Of a stretch of 64,000 bases of DNA, positions 48,481 through 56,791 are shown in pieces. Each line of letters opens with the position of its first letter. The first letter of the stretch is position 1. The stretch is taken from positions 157,335 to 221,334 of the forward strand of contig NZ_FMZF01000008.1 in the NCBI RefSeq assembly GCF_900102745.1. Reading direction: 5' to 3'. The position numbers were made by a program, and so were the translations under genes. Source of the stretch: Geodermatophilus telluris (GTDB taxonomy: Bacteria > Actinomycetota > Actinomycetes > Mycobacteriales > Geodermatophilaceae). The notes under the pieces were generated by a model that did not search any database, was not told the origin of the DNA, and saw only the letters and a list, made by a program, of their open reading frames with translations.

Positions 48481-49211
48481 GCCCGGCTCCGCAGGTGCCG
48501 GTCGAGGAAGCGCAGGACCCGCGCCCAGGCGTCCTCCGCCGAGGGCTGGTGGAAGTCGAGCCCCGCGAGCTTCTCCAGCACGGTGAACGGCCCGGCGTTG
48601 TGCCGGTTGAGGAAGGAGTGCCCGGCGTCGGGGTACTCCTTCACGTCGTGCTCGACGCCGAGGTCGGTGAGCACCCGCTCGAGCCGGTCGGCCGTGCCGC
48701 GCAGCCCGCGGTCGCGGCGGCCGTAGCTGGCCACCACCGGGCAGGCGCCGGCGAGCACCCGCTCGGGGTCGGCCGGCAGGGGGCCGTAGTTGGGCGCGGC
48801 GACGTCGAAGCCGCGGGTGGCGGCGTAGAGCGCGAACTGCCCGCCCATGCAGAACCCGAGGACGCCGATGCGGCCGGTGCAGTCGGCGCGGTCGGCCAGG
48901 GCGCGCCGGGCGGCCTCCAGGTCGCCGAACGCCGGCCCCTCCCCGCGGGCGAGCGACCGGAACGTCGAGCGCAGGCAGCGCACCGCGCCGCCGGCGGAGA
49001 ACAGGTCCGGGGCGAGGGCGAGGTAGCCGGCCGCGGCCAGCCGGTCGGCGTGCTGCCGGACGTCGTCGGTCAGCCCGAACACCTCGTGGACGACGACCAC
49101 CCCGGGCCAGGGCCCCTCGCCGACGGGCGGCACGGCGAGGTGGGCGCGCAGCCGCGGCGTGCTCGCGCCGCCGGGGATCTCGGTGGTGGGCAGGACGGCC
49201 TCCCTGGTCAC
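48477..49211 (-). CDS. Dienelactone hydrolase family protein
   Basis: 244-aa alpha/beta-hydrolase of the dienelactone hydrolase family. The nucleophile is Cys in [14 protein letters not shown] (G-x-C-x-G-G, the DLH type). The acid is in [11 protein letters not shown] and the His in [44 protein letters not shown] is the typical start (quoted here only as [19 protein letters not shown]). It could open lactones from aromatic ring cleavage or act on another ester. Coupled by a GTGA overlap to the racemase gene, so it is part of that operon. An HxlR regulator gene lies 23 nt upstream on the same strand. Confidence 0.87.
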   Translation of the reverse strand: MTREAVLPTTEIPGGASTPRLRAHLAVPPVGEGPWPGVVVVHEVFGLTDDVRQHADRLAAAGYLALAPDLFSAGGAVRCLRSTFRSLARGEGPAFGDLEAARRALADRADCTGRIGVLGFCMGGQFALYAATRGFDVAAPNYGPLPADPERVLAGACPVVASYGRRDRGLRGTADRLERVLTDLGVEHDVKEYPDAGHSFLNRHNAGPFTVLEKLAGLDFHQPSAEDAWARVLRFLDRHLRSRA

Positions 49212-49234
49212 GGCGGCGGCGGGCGCCGCCGACG

Positions 49235-49735
49235 CTAGCCGGGCGGTGTGGCGGGCGTCTCAGCGGGCCGCCCGGTGGGGGTCGCGGTGACCTCGCGGGG
49301 TCCGCCGACGTCGTGGCCGGCCGCGCACCGCAGCCCCAGCGACACCGGCGCCCCGCAGTCGCGGTGGGTGAGCGCCAGCGGCGGGTCGCCGTCCCCGGCC
49401 AGCCACCGGTCGCCCCACTGCATGAGCGCGACGACCGCCGGGTGCAGGTCGCGGCCCCGGTCGGTGAGGCGGTACTCGTGCCGCTCCCGCTCGCCCGGCG
49501 CCCGGTAGGGCACCCGGACCAGCAGCCCCTCGGCGACCAGCCGGTGGAGCCGGTCGGTGAGCACCGCCCTCGGGGCGCCGAGCGCGCGCTGCAGGTCGGC
49601 GAAGCGGCGGACGCCGAGGAAGGCCTCCCGCAGCACCAGGAGGGTCCACTTCTCCCCCACCACGGCCAGCGTCGCGGCCACCGAGCAGCGCGCCCGGTCG
49701 AAGTCCGGGGCGGGGTCGGGCGTGGCCGCGGTCAC
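49235..49735 (-). CDS. HxlR-family transcriptional regulator
   Basis: 166-aa winged-helix regulator. [26 protein letters not shown] is the HxlR opening (here [19 protein letters not shown]), with the Cys that in redox- or aldehyde-sensing members is the sensor. [28 protein letters not shown] is the recognition helix area and [15 protein letters not shown] the wing. The C-terminus has two further Cys ([17 protein letters not shown]) that could bind zinc. GTG 49735 is preceded by TAGGCT with a 6-nt gap. It probably regulates the downstream acyl-CoA genes and its own divergent promoter. Confidence 0.87.
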   Translation of the reverse strand: MTAATPDPAPDFDRARCSVAATLAVVGEKWTLLVLREAFLGVRRFADLQRALGAPRAVLTDRLHRLVAEGLLVRVPYRAPGERERHEYRLTDRGRDLHPAVVALMQWGDRWLAGDGDPPLALTHRDCGAPVSLGLRCAAGHDVGGPREVTATPTGRPAETPATPPG

Positions 49736-49757
49736 GGGTGCAGCCTAGGTCACCCTG

Positions 49758-49793
49758 GGTTCGCTTGACGAACCGCGCGGTCCGGAGCATGGT
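49758..49793 (+). promoter_or_regulatory. Sigma-70-type promoter overlapped by an inverted repeat
   Basis: TTGACG (49765-49770), 17 nt, CATGGT (49788-49793) form a good housekeeping-type promoter directed to the plus strand. The inverted repeat GGTTCG-cttga-CGAACC (49758-49774) covers the -35 element. The divergent HxlR gene starts 22 nt away, so this is a candidate HxlR operator. Confidence 0.55.
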
Positions 49794-49907
49794 TGGAGAT
49801 GCAGACCCAGCAGTTCGGAGCCGTGATCGGCGTCGCACTGAGGGCCCGCCGGCAGGGGCCGGGGCGCCGGCTCGCGCCGCCGTCCGCACGACCGGGGAGG
49901 ACCCGAC

Positions 49908-50051
49908 ATGACCCGCCTGCGCACCGCCCTCACCTCCGCCCGCGCCGCCCGCGCCCGCCGCCGCGACGACCGGGAGATCGCCCGCGCGCTCGCCGCCGCC
50001 CCCACGCTGGAGTCCGCGCACGAGATCGCCGCCCTCGCCGCCCGCCGGTGA
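49908..50051 (+). CDS. 47-aa basic small protein
   Basis: Small ORF with an excellent ribosome binding site (GGGGAGG, 7 nt gap) before ATG 49908. The product is Arg/Ala-rich and helical: TRLRTALTSARAARARRRDD followed by REIARALAAAPTLESAHEIA and a final LAARR. It is preceded by a convincing promoter (49765-49793), giving a leader of about 110 nt, and followed by a GC-rich hairpin. I do not know a function; the amphipathic basic helix could bind nucleic acid, membrane or a protein partner. Confidence 0.7.
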   Translation: MTRLRTALTSARAARARRRDDREIARALAAAPTLESAHEIAALAARR

Positions 50052-50089
50052 GCCACCGCGCCGCCCCGTCGCGGCGCACCTCCTGACCG

Positions 50090-50113
50090 GCCCCGGGGCC
50101 CCGGCCCCGGGGC
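50090..50113 (+). terminator. GC-rich hairpin after the small ORF
   Basis: GCCCCGG (50090-50096) pairs with CCGGGGC (50107-50113); the intervening 10 nt (GGCCCCGGCC) are palindromic themselves. It separates the 47-aa ORF from mftD. Confidence 0.5.
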
Positions 50114-50155
50114 TGCGCCGTCTCCGGGGTGTGGTCCGCGCCATACCCGCGCCGC

Positions 50156-50175
50156 TAGGGTGGCACTCAGTGCCA
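50156..50175 (+). promoter_or_regulatory. -10 element with operator palindrome upstream of mftD
   Basis: TAGGGT (50156-50161) fits TANNNT and would start transcription near 50168. The perfect palindrome TGGCACT-c-AGTGCCA (50161-50175) sits directly on that start, an ideal place for repression. The 5' leader of mftD would be about 48 nt. A TetR-type repressor such as MftR is a candidate, but this is inference. Confidence 0.55.
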
Positions 50176-50215
50176 GCCGGGTGGGTCCCGGCGGTCCGAC
50201 CGAACGGAGACGACG

Positions 50216-51454
50216 GTGGCGAACGCGTGGTTCGAGACGGTGGCCGAGGCCCAGCGCAGAGCGCGGCGGCGGCTGCCCAAGGGCGTGTACGGGGCGCTGG
50301 TGGCCGGCTCGGAGAAGGGCCTGACCGTCGACGACAACCTGCGCGCCTTCGACGAGCTCGGCTTCGCCCCGCACACCGCGGGCCTGTCCAACAAGCGGGA
50401 GATGGTCACCCGCGTCATGGGCCAGGACGTGTCCATGCCGGTGCTCATCAGCCCGACCGGCGTGCAGGCCGTGCACCCCGACGGCGAGGTCGCCGTCGCC
50501 CGGGCCGCCGCCGCCCGCGGCGTGGCGATGGGCCTGTCCTCCTTCGCCAGCAAGCCGGTCGAGGAGGTCGTCGCGGCCAACCCGCAGACCTTCTTCCAGA
50601 TGTACTGGGTGGGCACCCGGGACGAGATGCTCGCCCGGATGGACCGCGCGAAGCGCGCCGGCGCCGTCGGCATGATCGCCACCCTCGACTGGTCGTTCGC
50701 CTACGGCCGCGACTGGGGCAGCCCGTTCATCCCGTCGAAGATCGACTTCGAGGCCGCCCGGAAGTACGCGCCGCAGGTGCTCGTCCGCCCCCGCTGGCTG
50801 CTCGACTTCGCCCGCACCGGCCGCATCCCCGACCTCACCGTGCCCAACATGGTCGCCACCCCCGGCGAGACGCCGCCCACCTTCTTCGGCGCCTACGGCA
50901 TGTGGATGCAGTCGCCGATGCCGTCGTGGGAGGACGTCGCCTGGCTGCGGTCGCAGTGGGACGGGCCGTTCATGCTCAAGGGCGTCATGCGCGTCGACGA
51001 CGCCCGGCGGGCCGTCGACGCCGGCGTCACCGCGATCTCGGTGTCCAACCACGGCGGCAACAACCTCGACGGCACCCCCGCCTCGATCCGCGCCCTGCCG
51101 GCGGTCGCCGAGGCCGTCGGCGAGCAGGTCGAGGTGCTGCTCGACGGCGGCATCCGCCGCGGCAGCGACGTCGCCAAGGCCCTGGCCCTGGGGGCGCGGG
51201 CGGTGATGATCGGCCGCGCCTACCTGTGGGGGCTGGCGGCCAACGGCCAGGCCGGCGTGGAGAACGTGCTCGACCTGCTGCGCGACGGCCTGGGCTCGGC
51301 GCTGACCGGCCTGGCCCGCGAGTCCACCGCGGACCTCTCGCGCGACGACGTCGTCGTCCCGCCCGGCTTCGAGCGGCGCCTCGGCGTCGACGAGCCCGAC
51401 GCCCCCGTGGAGACGGTGCGCCCGCGCACCCGCAAGGCCGCCCGGCCCGCCTGA
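50216..51454 (+). CDS. mftD: Pre-mycofactocin synthase MftD (FMN alpha-hydroxyacid oxidase family)
   Basis: 412-aa FMN-dependent TIM-barrel enzyme. It is not a generic lactate oxidase: [80 protein letters not shown] and [20 protein letters not shown] match mycobacterial MftD very closely. MftD oxidatively deaminates the MftC/MftE product (AHDP) to pre-mycofactocin, a redox cofactor for alcohol dehydrogenases. Catalytic His in [13 protein letters not shown] and Arg in [12 protein letters not shown] are present. GGAG lies upstream of GTG 50216. The usual neighbours mftA, mftB, mftC, mftE and mftF are not in this window. An operator-like palindrome lies at the predicted transcription start. Confidence 0.9.
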   Translation: MANAWFETVAEAQRRARRRLPKGVYGALVAGSEKGLTVDDNLRAFDELGFAPHTAGLSNKREMVTRVMGQDVSMPVLISPTGVQAVHPDGEVAVARAAAARGVAMGLSSFASKPVEEVVAANPQTFFQMYWVGTRDEMLARMDRAKRAGAVGMIATLDWSFAYGRDWGSPFIPSKIDFEAARKYAPQVLVRPRWLLDFARTGRIPDLTVPNMVATPGETPPTFFGAYGMWMQSPMPSWEDVAWLRSQWDGPFMLKGVMRVDDARRAVDAGVTAISVSNHGGNNLDGTPASIRALPAVAEAVGEQVEVLLDGGIRRGSDVAKALALGARAVMIGRAYLWGLAANGQAGVENVLDLLRDGLGSALTGLARESTADLSRDDVVVPPGFERRLGVDEPDAPVETVRPRTRKAARPA

Positions 51455-51459
51455 GGGAA

Positions 51460-51514
51460 TCCTCCGGGGCGGGTCGCGTTGCACCCTGCAACGACCGTGC
51501 ACCGCCCCGGAGGA
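51460..51514 (+). promoter_or_regulatory. Nested hairpin sequestering the ribosome binding site of the next gene
   Basis: A perfect 13-bp stem pairs 51460-51472 (TCCTCCGGGGCGG) with 51502-51514 (CCGCCCCGGAGGA); the right arm contains the GGAGGA ribosome binding site of the gene at 51522. The 29-nt interior holds a second perfect stem, CGTTGCA-ccc-TGCAACG (51477-51493). The structure begins 6 nt after the mftD stop. It could terminate transcription of mftD or act as a translational switch. Confidence 0.8.
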
Positions 51515-51521
51515 ACCCCCG

Positions 51522-52511
51522 ATGCAGATCCCGCTGTCCGTGCTCGACCTCGCCCCCGTCGCCCGCGGGGAGACGATCGGCAGCAGCATCGCCGGCAGCG
51601 TCGCGCTGGCGCAGCGGGCGGAGGAGACCGGGTACCGCCGGGTCTGGTACGCCGAGCACCACAACATGCGCCACATCGCCTCGTCGGCCACCAGCGTGCT
51701 CATCGCGCACGTCGGCGCGCACACCTCGACCATCCGGCTCGGCGCCGGCGGCGTGATGCTGCCCAACCACTCGCCGCTCACCATCGCCGAGCAGTTCGGC
51801 ACCCTCGAGGCCGTGCACCCCGGGCGGATCGACCTCGGGCTGGGCCGGGCCCCGGGCTCGGACCAGAACACGATGTACGCGCTGCGCCGCGACGCGGCCT
51901 CCGCCGAGCGCTTCCCGCAGGACGTGCTCGAGCTGCAGGGCTACCTGACCGGCCACTCCCGCGTCCCCGGCGTCGAGGCCGTCCCCGGCCGCGGGTCGAA
52001 CGTGCCGCTGTACGTGCTCGGCTCGTCGATGTTCGGCGCCGGCCTGGCCGCCGCGCTGGGCCTGCCCCACGCCTTCGCCTCCCACTTCGCGCCGCAGGCC
52101 CTGGAGCCCGCGGTGGCCGCCTACCGGCGCGACTTCCGGCCCTCGGAGCAGCTCGACGCCCCGTACGTGATCGCCGGCGTCAACGCCGTCGCCGCGGACT
52201 CCGGCGACGCCGCCCGCGCGGCGTACGAGGCCACCCGCCGGCGGCTGGCCGTCGGGCTGTTCGGCCAGGGCCGCGACCTGACCGACGACGAGGCCGACCT
52301 GCTGCTCGCCTCGGGCGCCGGCGTGCACGTCGACCGCATGCTGACCCACACCGCCGTCGGCACGCCCGCGGAGGTGCGCGAGCAGCTCACCGCCTTCGCG
52401 CGGCTGGCCGACGCCGACGAGCTGATCGTCGCCCACCAGGCGCCCGGCACCGAGGAGCGGCTGCGCTCGGTCACCCTGGTCGCGGAGGCCATGGAGTCCG
52501 TCGCCGCCTGA
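51522..52511 (+). CDS. Luciferase-like (LLM class) flavin-dependent monooxygenase
   Basis: 329-aa TIM-barrel flavin-dependent oxidoreductase of the YhbW/alkanal-monooxygenase-like group. [60 protein letters not shown] and [17 protein letters not shown] are hallmark segments. It probably uses FMNH2 supplied by a reductase to oxidise an unknown substrate. The ribosome binding site GGAGGAA is buried in the hairpin at 51460-51514, so translation may be conditional. Gap to mftD is 67 nt; it may be co-transcribed with that gene. Confidence 0.88.
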   Translation: MQIPLSVLDLAPVARGETIGSSIAGSVALAQRAEETGYRRVWYAEHHNMRHIASSATSVLIAHVGAHTSTIRLGAGGVMLPNHSPLTIAEQFGTLEAVHPGRIDLGLGRAPGSDQNTMYALRRDAASAERFPQDVLELQGYLTGHSRVPGVEAVPGRGSNVPLYVLGSSMFGAGLAAALGLPHAFASHFAPQALEPAVAAYRRDFRPSEQLDAPYVIAGVNAVAADSGDAARAAYEATRRRLAVGLFGQGRDLTDDEADLLLASGAGVHVDRMLTHTAVGTPAEVREQLTAFARLADADELIVAHQAPGTEERLRSVTLVAEAMESVAA

Positions 52512-52559
52512 CCGGACCGCCTCCCCGGGTGACCGGGCGGCGTCCGGCAGGATGACTCG

Positions 52560-54221
52560 GTGCACGCCGAGACCCTCCTCCTGCTCGCCCTGGCCGCGGT
52601 CGCGGTGATCGTCGCCGCCCGTGGCCTGGCCGGCCGGACCGGCATCCCGGCGGCCGCGCTGCTCACCGTGACCGGGCTGCTCTACGCGCTGCTGCCCGGC
52701 CCGAACCTCACCCTCGACCCCGAGGTCGTCCTCTCCGTCCTCATCCCGCCGCTGCTCTACAGCGCCGCGCTGGACTCCTCGCTGATCGCCATCCGGGCCA
52801 ACCTGCGCACCGTCGTCGGCCTCTCGGTGCTGCTGGTGCTGGTCACCGCGCTGGTCATCGGTGCCGGCTTCGCGCTGTGGGTCCCCGGCGCCACGCTGGC
52901 CGCCGGCATCGCCCTCGGCGCCGCGGTCGCCCCGCCCGACCCGGTCGCCGCGCTCGCCGTCGGCCGCCGGGTGGGCCTGCCGCCCCGGCTGGTCACCCTC
53001 ATCCAGGGCGAGGGGCTGCTCAACGACGCGACGGCGCTGACGCTGCTCACGGTCGCGGTCGCCGCGGCGTCCGGCGACGGCTTCTCCACCTGGGGGGCGC
53101 TCGGCCAGTTCGCGCTGGCGGCGGCCGGCGGGGTCGCGGCGGGCCTGGTCGTCGCCTACGGCATCCGGCCGCTGCGCCGGCTGCGGCGCGACCCGCTGGC
53201 GTCCAACGCCATCTCCCTGGCCACCCCGTTCGTCGCCTACCTGCTCGCCGAGTCCCTGCACGTGTCCGGCGTGCTGGCCGTCGTCGTCGCCGGGCTGGTC
53301 ATCTCGCACAACGCGCCGTACTGGCAGTCGGGGGCCACCCGCCTGCAGACCGACGCGGTGTGGCGGCTGGTCGACTTCCTGCTCGAGGGCATCGTCTTCC
53401 TGCTCATCGGCCAGCAGCTGCCCGCGGTCATCCGCGGCCTGGGCCAGTACGCGCCCTCCACCGTGGTGGTCGCCTCGGGGATCACCGTCGGGTCGGTGCT
53501 GCTGGTCCGGCCGCTGTGGCTGTGGCTCACCGAGCACGCGCCGCAGGCGCTGCACATGCGCCTGGGCGGCTCGCCGGTCGAGGACGAGACGGTCCCGCCG
53601 GGCGGGCGCTCCCCCGTCGCGCCGCGGCTGTCCGGCCGGGAGATCACCGTGCTGAGCTGGGCCGGCACCCGCGGCGTGATCAGCCTGGCCGCCGTCTTCA
53701 CCATCCCGCTGGTCACCGAGGCCGGGGACCCCTTCCCCGACCGCGACCTGCTGCTGTTCTGCGCCTTCCTGGCGGTGCTGGTCACGCTGGTCGGTCAGGG
53801 CGCGACCTTCGCGCCGCTGGTCCGGCGGTTGGGGCTGCGCGCCGACGCCGCCGACGCCGCCCGGCTGCGCAACCAGGCCCGCGTCGCGGCCGTCGAGGCG
53901 GGGCTGACCCGGCTCGACGACCTGCAGTCCGAGGAGCACGACCACCTCGACGACGCGGCCATCGAGTCCGTCCGGGCCGCGCTGCGCAACCGGCTGGACC
54001 GCTACCGGCGGCGGCTGGAGGTGCTCGAGGACGTCGAGGGCGAGGTGCCGATGTCGCCGCGGTACGAGGCGGCGCTGCGGGTGCGCCGGGCGGTCATCGA
54101 CGCCGAGCGCGAGGAGCTGCTGCGCTGGCGCGACCTCGGGCGGCTGCCCGACGAGGGCCTGCGCACGCTGGAGCGCGAGCTCGACCACCAGGAGAACCTG
54201 CTGCCCTCCCGGCCCGCGTAG
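52560..54221 (+). CDS. Na+/H+ antiporter (CPA1/NhaP type)
   Basis: 553-aa monovalent cation:proton antiporter with about 12 hydrophobic segments (residues 1-430) and a soluble charged C-terminal tail (430-553) forming helices. The ion-binding motif is VAPPDPVAALAV (Asp pair region of CPA1) and GEGLLNDATALTLL carries the conserved Asn-Asp of the NhaP/NHE family. WAGTRGVISLAAVF is the arginine helix. It should exchange Na+ or K+ for H+ at the membrane, contributing to pH and salt homeostasis. GTG 52560 follows CAGGAT (52548-52553) with a 6-nt gap, suggesting a leaderless mRNA despite the membrane-protein product. Converges on the hydrolase gene. Confidence 0.9.
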   Translation: MHAETLLLLALAAVAVIVAARGLAGRTGIPAAALLTVTGLLYALLPGPNLTLDPEVVLSVLIPPLLYSAALDSSLIAIRANLRTVVGLSVLLVLVTALVIGAGFALWVPGATLAAGIALGAAVAPPDPVAALAVGRRVGLPPRLVTLIQGEGLLNDATALTLLTVAVAAASGDGFSTWGALGQFALAAAGGVAAGLVVAYGIRPLRRLRRDPLASNAISLATPFVAYLLAESLHVSGVLAVVVAGLVISHNAPYWQSGATRLQTDAVWRLVDFLLEGIVFLLIGQQLPAVIRGLGQYAPSTVVVASGITVGSVLLVRPLWLWLTEHAPQALHMRLGGSPVEDETVPPGGRSPVAPRLSGREITVLSWAGTRGVISLAAVFTIPLVTEAGDPFPDRDLLLFCAFLAVLVTLVGQGATFAPLVRRLGLRADAADAARLRNQARVAAVEAGLTRLDDLQSEEHDHLDDAAIESVRAALRNRLDRYRRRLEVLEDVEGEVPMSPRYEAALRVRRAVIDAEREELLRWRDLGRLPDEGLRTLERELDHQENLLPSRPA

Positions 54222-54231
54222 CGCGGCGGCG

Positions 54232-55062
54232 TCAGCCGGCCGCCCGGTGCGCGTCGAGCCAGGCGACGACGTCGGCGAGGACCTCGTCCTGCTCGGGCTC
54301 GTTGTGCGGCTCGTGGTAGAGCCCCTCGTAGACGCGCACCGTCAGGTCGGGCGAGCCCGCGTGCCGGCGCACCACCTCGCTGGCCGACGGCGGCATCAGC
54401 CGGTCGTCGCCGCCGTGCAGCACCAGCAGCGGCAGCCGCAGACCGCGCAGCCGGGCGGGCATGCCGGCAGCCCCGGCCATGATCGCGTGGCCGGTGCGGG
54501 CGACCATCCGGCCGGTGTGGTTGAGCGGGTCGCTGCGGTAGGCGGCCACCACCTCCGGGTCGCGGCTGACCGTCTCGGCGTCGAGGGTGAGCACGCCCAG
54601 GCCCGGCGCCACCCGGGCCAGCAGCGGCGCGACCACCCGCTGCACGGGGGTGGCCGTGCTGGTGTCGAGCGCGGGCGCCGAGACGACCCCGCCGGCGACC
54701 CGCTCGTGCGGCTCGCCGGTGAGGTACTGCAGCGCCACCAGCCCGCCCAGGCTGTGGCCGTAGACGAACAGCGGGACGCCGGGGTGGCGGTCGGCGGCGG
54801 CCCGCGCGGTCGCGGCGACGCCCTCGACGGCCGCGGCCAGGCTGCCGACGTCCCCGCGCCGGCCCGGGGAGCGGCCGTGGCCGGGGTGGTCGGGCGCGTA
54901 GGAGGCGTAGCCGGCCCGCGCCAGCCGCTCGGCGACGTGGGCGTAGCGGCCACCGTGCTCGTGGGCGCCGTGCACCAGCACCACCACGCCGACCGGGTCG
55001 GGCACCGTCCAGCCCTGCCAGTACTGGCCCGTCGGCAGCGTCCCCTGCCCGTGTGTCGTCAC
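54232..55062 (-). CDS. Monoacylglycerol lipase-like alpha/beta-hydrolase
   Basis: 276-aa hydrolase of the monoglyceride-lipase/lysophospholipase group (Hydrolase_4). VLVHGAHEHGGRYAHVAERL and YAPDHPGHGRSPGRRGDVGS are the standard opening, the nucleophile Ser is in FVYGHSLGGLVALQYL, the acid Asp in LVLHGGDDRLMPP and the His in GLYHEPHNEPEQ. The YHEPHNEPEQ motif closely matches bacterial monoacylglycerol lipases, so it should release fatty acids from monoacylglycerols. GAGGAGGA precedes GTG 55062. No signal peptide. Confidence 0.88.
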   Translation of the reverse strand: MTTHGQGTLPTGQYWQGWTVPDPVGVVVLVHGAHEHGGRYAHVAERLARAGYASYAPDHPGHGRSPGRRGDVGSLAAAVEGVAATARAAADRHPGVPLFVYGHSLGGLVALQYLTGEPHERVAGGVVSAPALDTSTATPVQRVVAPLLARVAPGLGVLTLDAETVSRDPEVVAAYRSDPLNHTGRMVARTGHAIMAGAAGMPARLRGLRLPLLVLHGGDDRLMPPSASEVVRRHAGSPDLTVRVYEGLYHEPHNEPEQDEVLADVVAWLDAHRAAG

Positions 55063-55280
55063 GCGTCCTCCTCGTCGGTGCCGGTGGCCGGCGCGGAGGC
55101 TAACCGGCGGGGCCGGGCGCTCCCCCGGGCGCCCCGGACGGGCTCCCGGTCGGAACCGCCCGGGATGCGGGCGTGTCGCCCCACCGGGTGGCACCATCGC
55201 GGGACAGCGGTGCCGCGCTGGGTCGATCCCACGGACCAGTGCGCACGAGGACGCCGGGAGACGACCGGCTCGGAGGACCT

Positions 55281-56009
55281 GTGCTTCCTGCGACGACGAG
55301 ACCCCGCCTCCTCGGGACCCGTCCCGACCTGGACGGCTGGCTGGCCGCCGCCGCCGGTCGCTGGCACGCCGCCGACGACGCCGACGGGGTCGTGCACGCG
55401 GTGGTCGGCGACCTCGCCGCACTGCTGCCCGCCGACGCCGCCGTGTCGGTGGTGGTGCGCGGCACCGGGCGCCGGCCGCGCGACCCGGTGGCCAGCGCCC
55501 CCGGGGCGGCCACCCTCGACGCCGCCCAGGTCGCCGGCGGGCAGGGACCGCTGCTCGAGGCCCTCGGCGGCACGCCCGCGGGCAGCGCCGACCTCCTGCA
55601 GGACCCGCGCTGGCCGCGGCTGGCCTGCACCGCGGCGGCCACGGCGCTGCCGACGGCGACCTGCCTGCCCCTCGACACCGGACGCGAGGTGCTCGGGGCG
55701 CTGTCGGTGTACGCCACGGGCGAGGTGCCCGAGCGGGCGACGCTGGCGCCGGTGGCCGTGCACGCCGCGCTGGCCCTGCGCTCGGTCCAGCGCATCGAGC
55801 ACCTGGCCGTCGCGCTGGCCAGCCGCGACGTCATCGGCCAGGCCAAGGGGGTGCTGATGGAGCGGTACCGGATCACCGCCGAGGCGGCCTTCGGCATCCT
55901 CACGCGCGCCTCGCAGGACACCCACCGCAAGGTGCGCGACGTCGCCGCCCTGGTCACCGAGACCGGGGAGGCGCCCGGCGACCCTCGGTCCGCGGACGAC
56001 GGCCGGTGA
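55281..56009 (+). CDS. GAF-ANTAR RNA-binding antiterminator, first gene of the MEDS operon
   Basis: 242-aa protein. A GAF-like domain (about 15-165; HAVVGDLAALLPADAAVSVV, LPTATCLPLDTGREVLGALS) leads into a C-terminal ANTAR domain (about 175-235) with SRDVIGQAKGVLMERYRIT and AFGILTRASQDTHRKVRDVA, the RNA-hairpin-binding unit that prevents termination. GGAGG with a 5-nt gap fixes the start at GTG 55281. Its stop overlaps the next gene by GTGA, so signal input, RNA output and the MEDS proteins are co-produced. The 218-nt upstream region (55063-55280) contains G/C-rich repeats of GGTGCC/GGCACC but no clear promoter. Confidence 0.88.
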   Translation: MLPATTRPRLLGTRPDLDGWLAAAAGRWHAADDADGVVHAVVGDLAALLPADAAVSVVVRGTGRRPRDPVASAPGAATLDAAQVAGGQGPLLEALGGTPAGSADLLQDPRWPRLACTAAATALPTATCLPLDTGREVLGALSVYATGEVPERATLAPVAVHAALALRSVQRIEHLAVALASRDVIGQAKGVLMERYRITAEAAFGILTRASQDTHRKVRDVAALVTETGEAPGDPRSADDGR

Positions 56010-56791
56010 GCCGCGGACGGCACGACTGGGTGGTCCTCGACAGCGAGGAGGCCCACGCCGAGGTGGTGGGCGACTTCGTCGTGGAGGGGGTGCGCCGCGG
56101 CGAGTGCGTGCTGCTCACCGGTCTCGGCACGCGCGAGCCGCGGCTGTGGGCGCGGCTGCGGCGGGCCGGCGTGGTCGGGCAGGCGTGGGAGCCGGGCGCG
56201 ACGACCGCGGTGCGGGTGGTGCCGCCCGACCCCGCCCGGCTGCCCGGCTACGTCACCGGGGCGCTGGCCGAGGGGTTCCCGGGCGTCCGGTTCACCGGTG
56301 CGCTGGGCCCCGGGGACAACCCGTTCGAGCAGGTGGTCACCGAGCTGGCCGCCGAGGTGCCGCTGACCGTGCTGTGCCCGTACTTCCGGCACCTGCTGGC
56401 ACCCGAGCAGGTGCCGGTGCTGGCGGCCGCCCACGACTCCGAGGTGGACGCGGCCGGCCTCTACGACGACGGCACCTTCCGGCTCACCCGGACGCCGGGG
56501 GGGCTGCGCCTGGCCGGCGAGCTGGACTCCGGCAACGCCGACGCGCTGCGCGCCGTGCTGCAGGCGACCCCGGGCGGGGACGGGGGGCCGGCCACCTGGG
56601 ACGTGGCCGACCTGCGCTTCCTCGACGTCGGCGCGGCCGACTCGCTGGTCGCCGCGGCGGCCGGTCCGCCCGGGCTCGTGCTGGTCGGCGCCTCGCGGCT
56701 GACCTCCCGGCTGGTGCGGCTGCTCGCCACCCGGCACCCCGGCCGCACGGTGCAGCTGGCCCAGGCCGACGGGAGCGGGAGCGCGCCGTGA
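56006..56791 (+). CDS. MEDS-STAS signalling protein
   Basis: 261-aa two-domain protein. Residues 1-160 match a MEDS (DcmR-type methanogen/methylotroph sensory) domain: HDWVVLDSEEAHAEVVGDFV, RRGECVLLTGLGTREPRLW and TVLCPYFRHLLAPEQVPVLA. Residues about 165-255 form a STAS fold (FRLTRTPGGLRLAGELDSGN; WDVADLRFLDVGAADSLVAA). At the usual phosphoacceptor position of anti-anti-sigma STAS domains (D-S/T-S-G) it has D-V-G-A, so it lacks the phosphorylatable Ser. It may bind a partner constitutively or in response to MEDS ligand. Coupled by GTGA overlaps to the genes on both sides. Confidence 0.83.
   Translation: MSRGRHDWVVLDSEEAHAEVVGDFVVEGVRRGECVLLTGLGTREPRLWARLRRAGVVGQAWEPGATTAVRVVPPDPARLPGYVTGALAEGFPGVRFTGALGPGDNPFEQVVTELAAEVPLTVLCPYFRHLLAPEQVPVLAAAHDSEVDAAGLYDDGTFRLTRTPGGLRLAGELDSGNADALRAVLQATPGGDGGPATWDVADLRFLDVGAADSLVAAAAGPPGLVLVGASRLTSRLVRLLATRHPGRTVQLAQADGSGSAP

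Noticed and set aside
51027..54188. A 1053-codon minus-strand frame across the LLM and antiporter genes
   Set aside because: It spans several genes with clear family motifs on the plus strand and has no recognisable domain.
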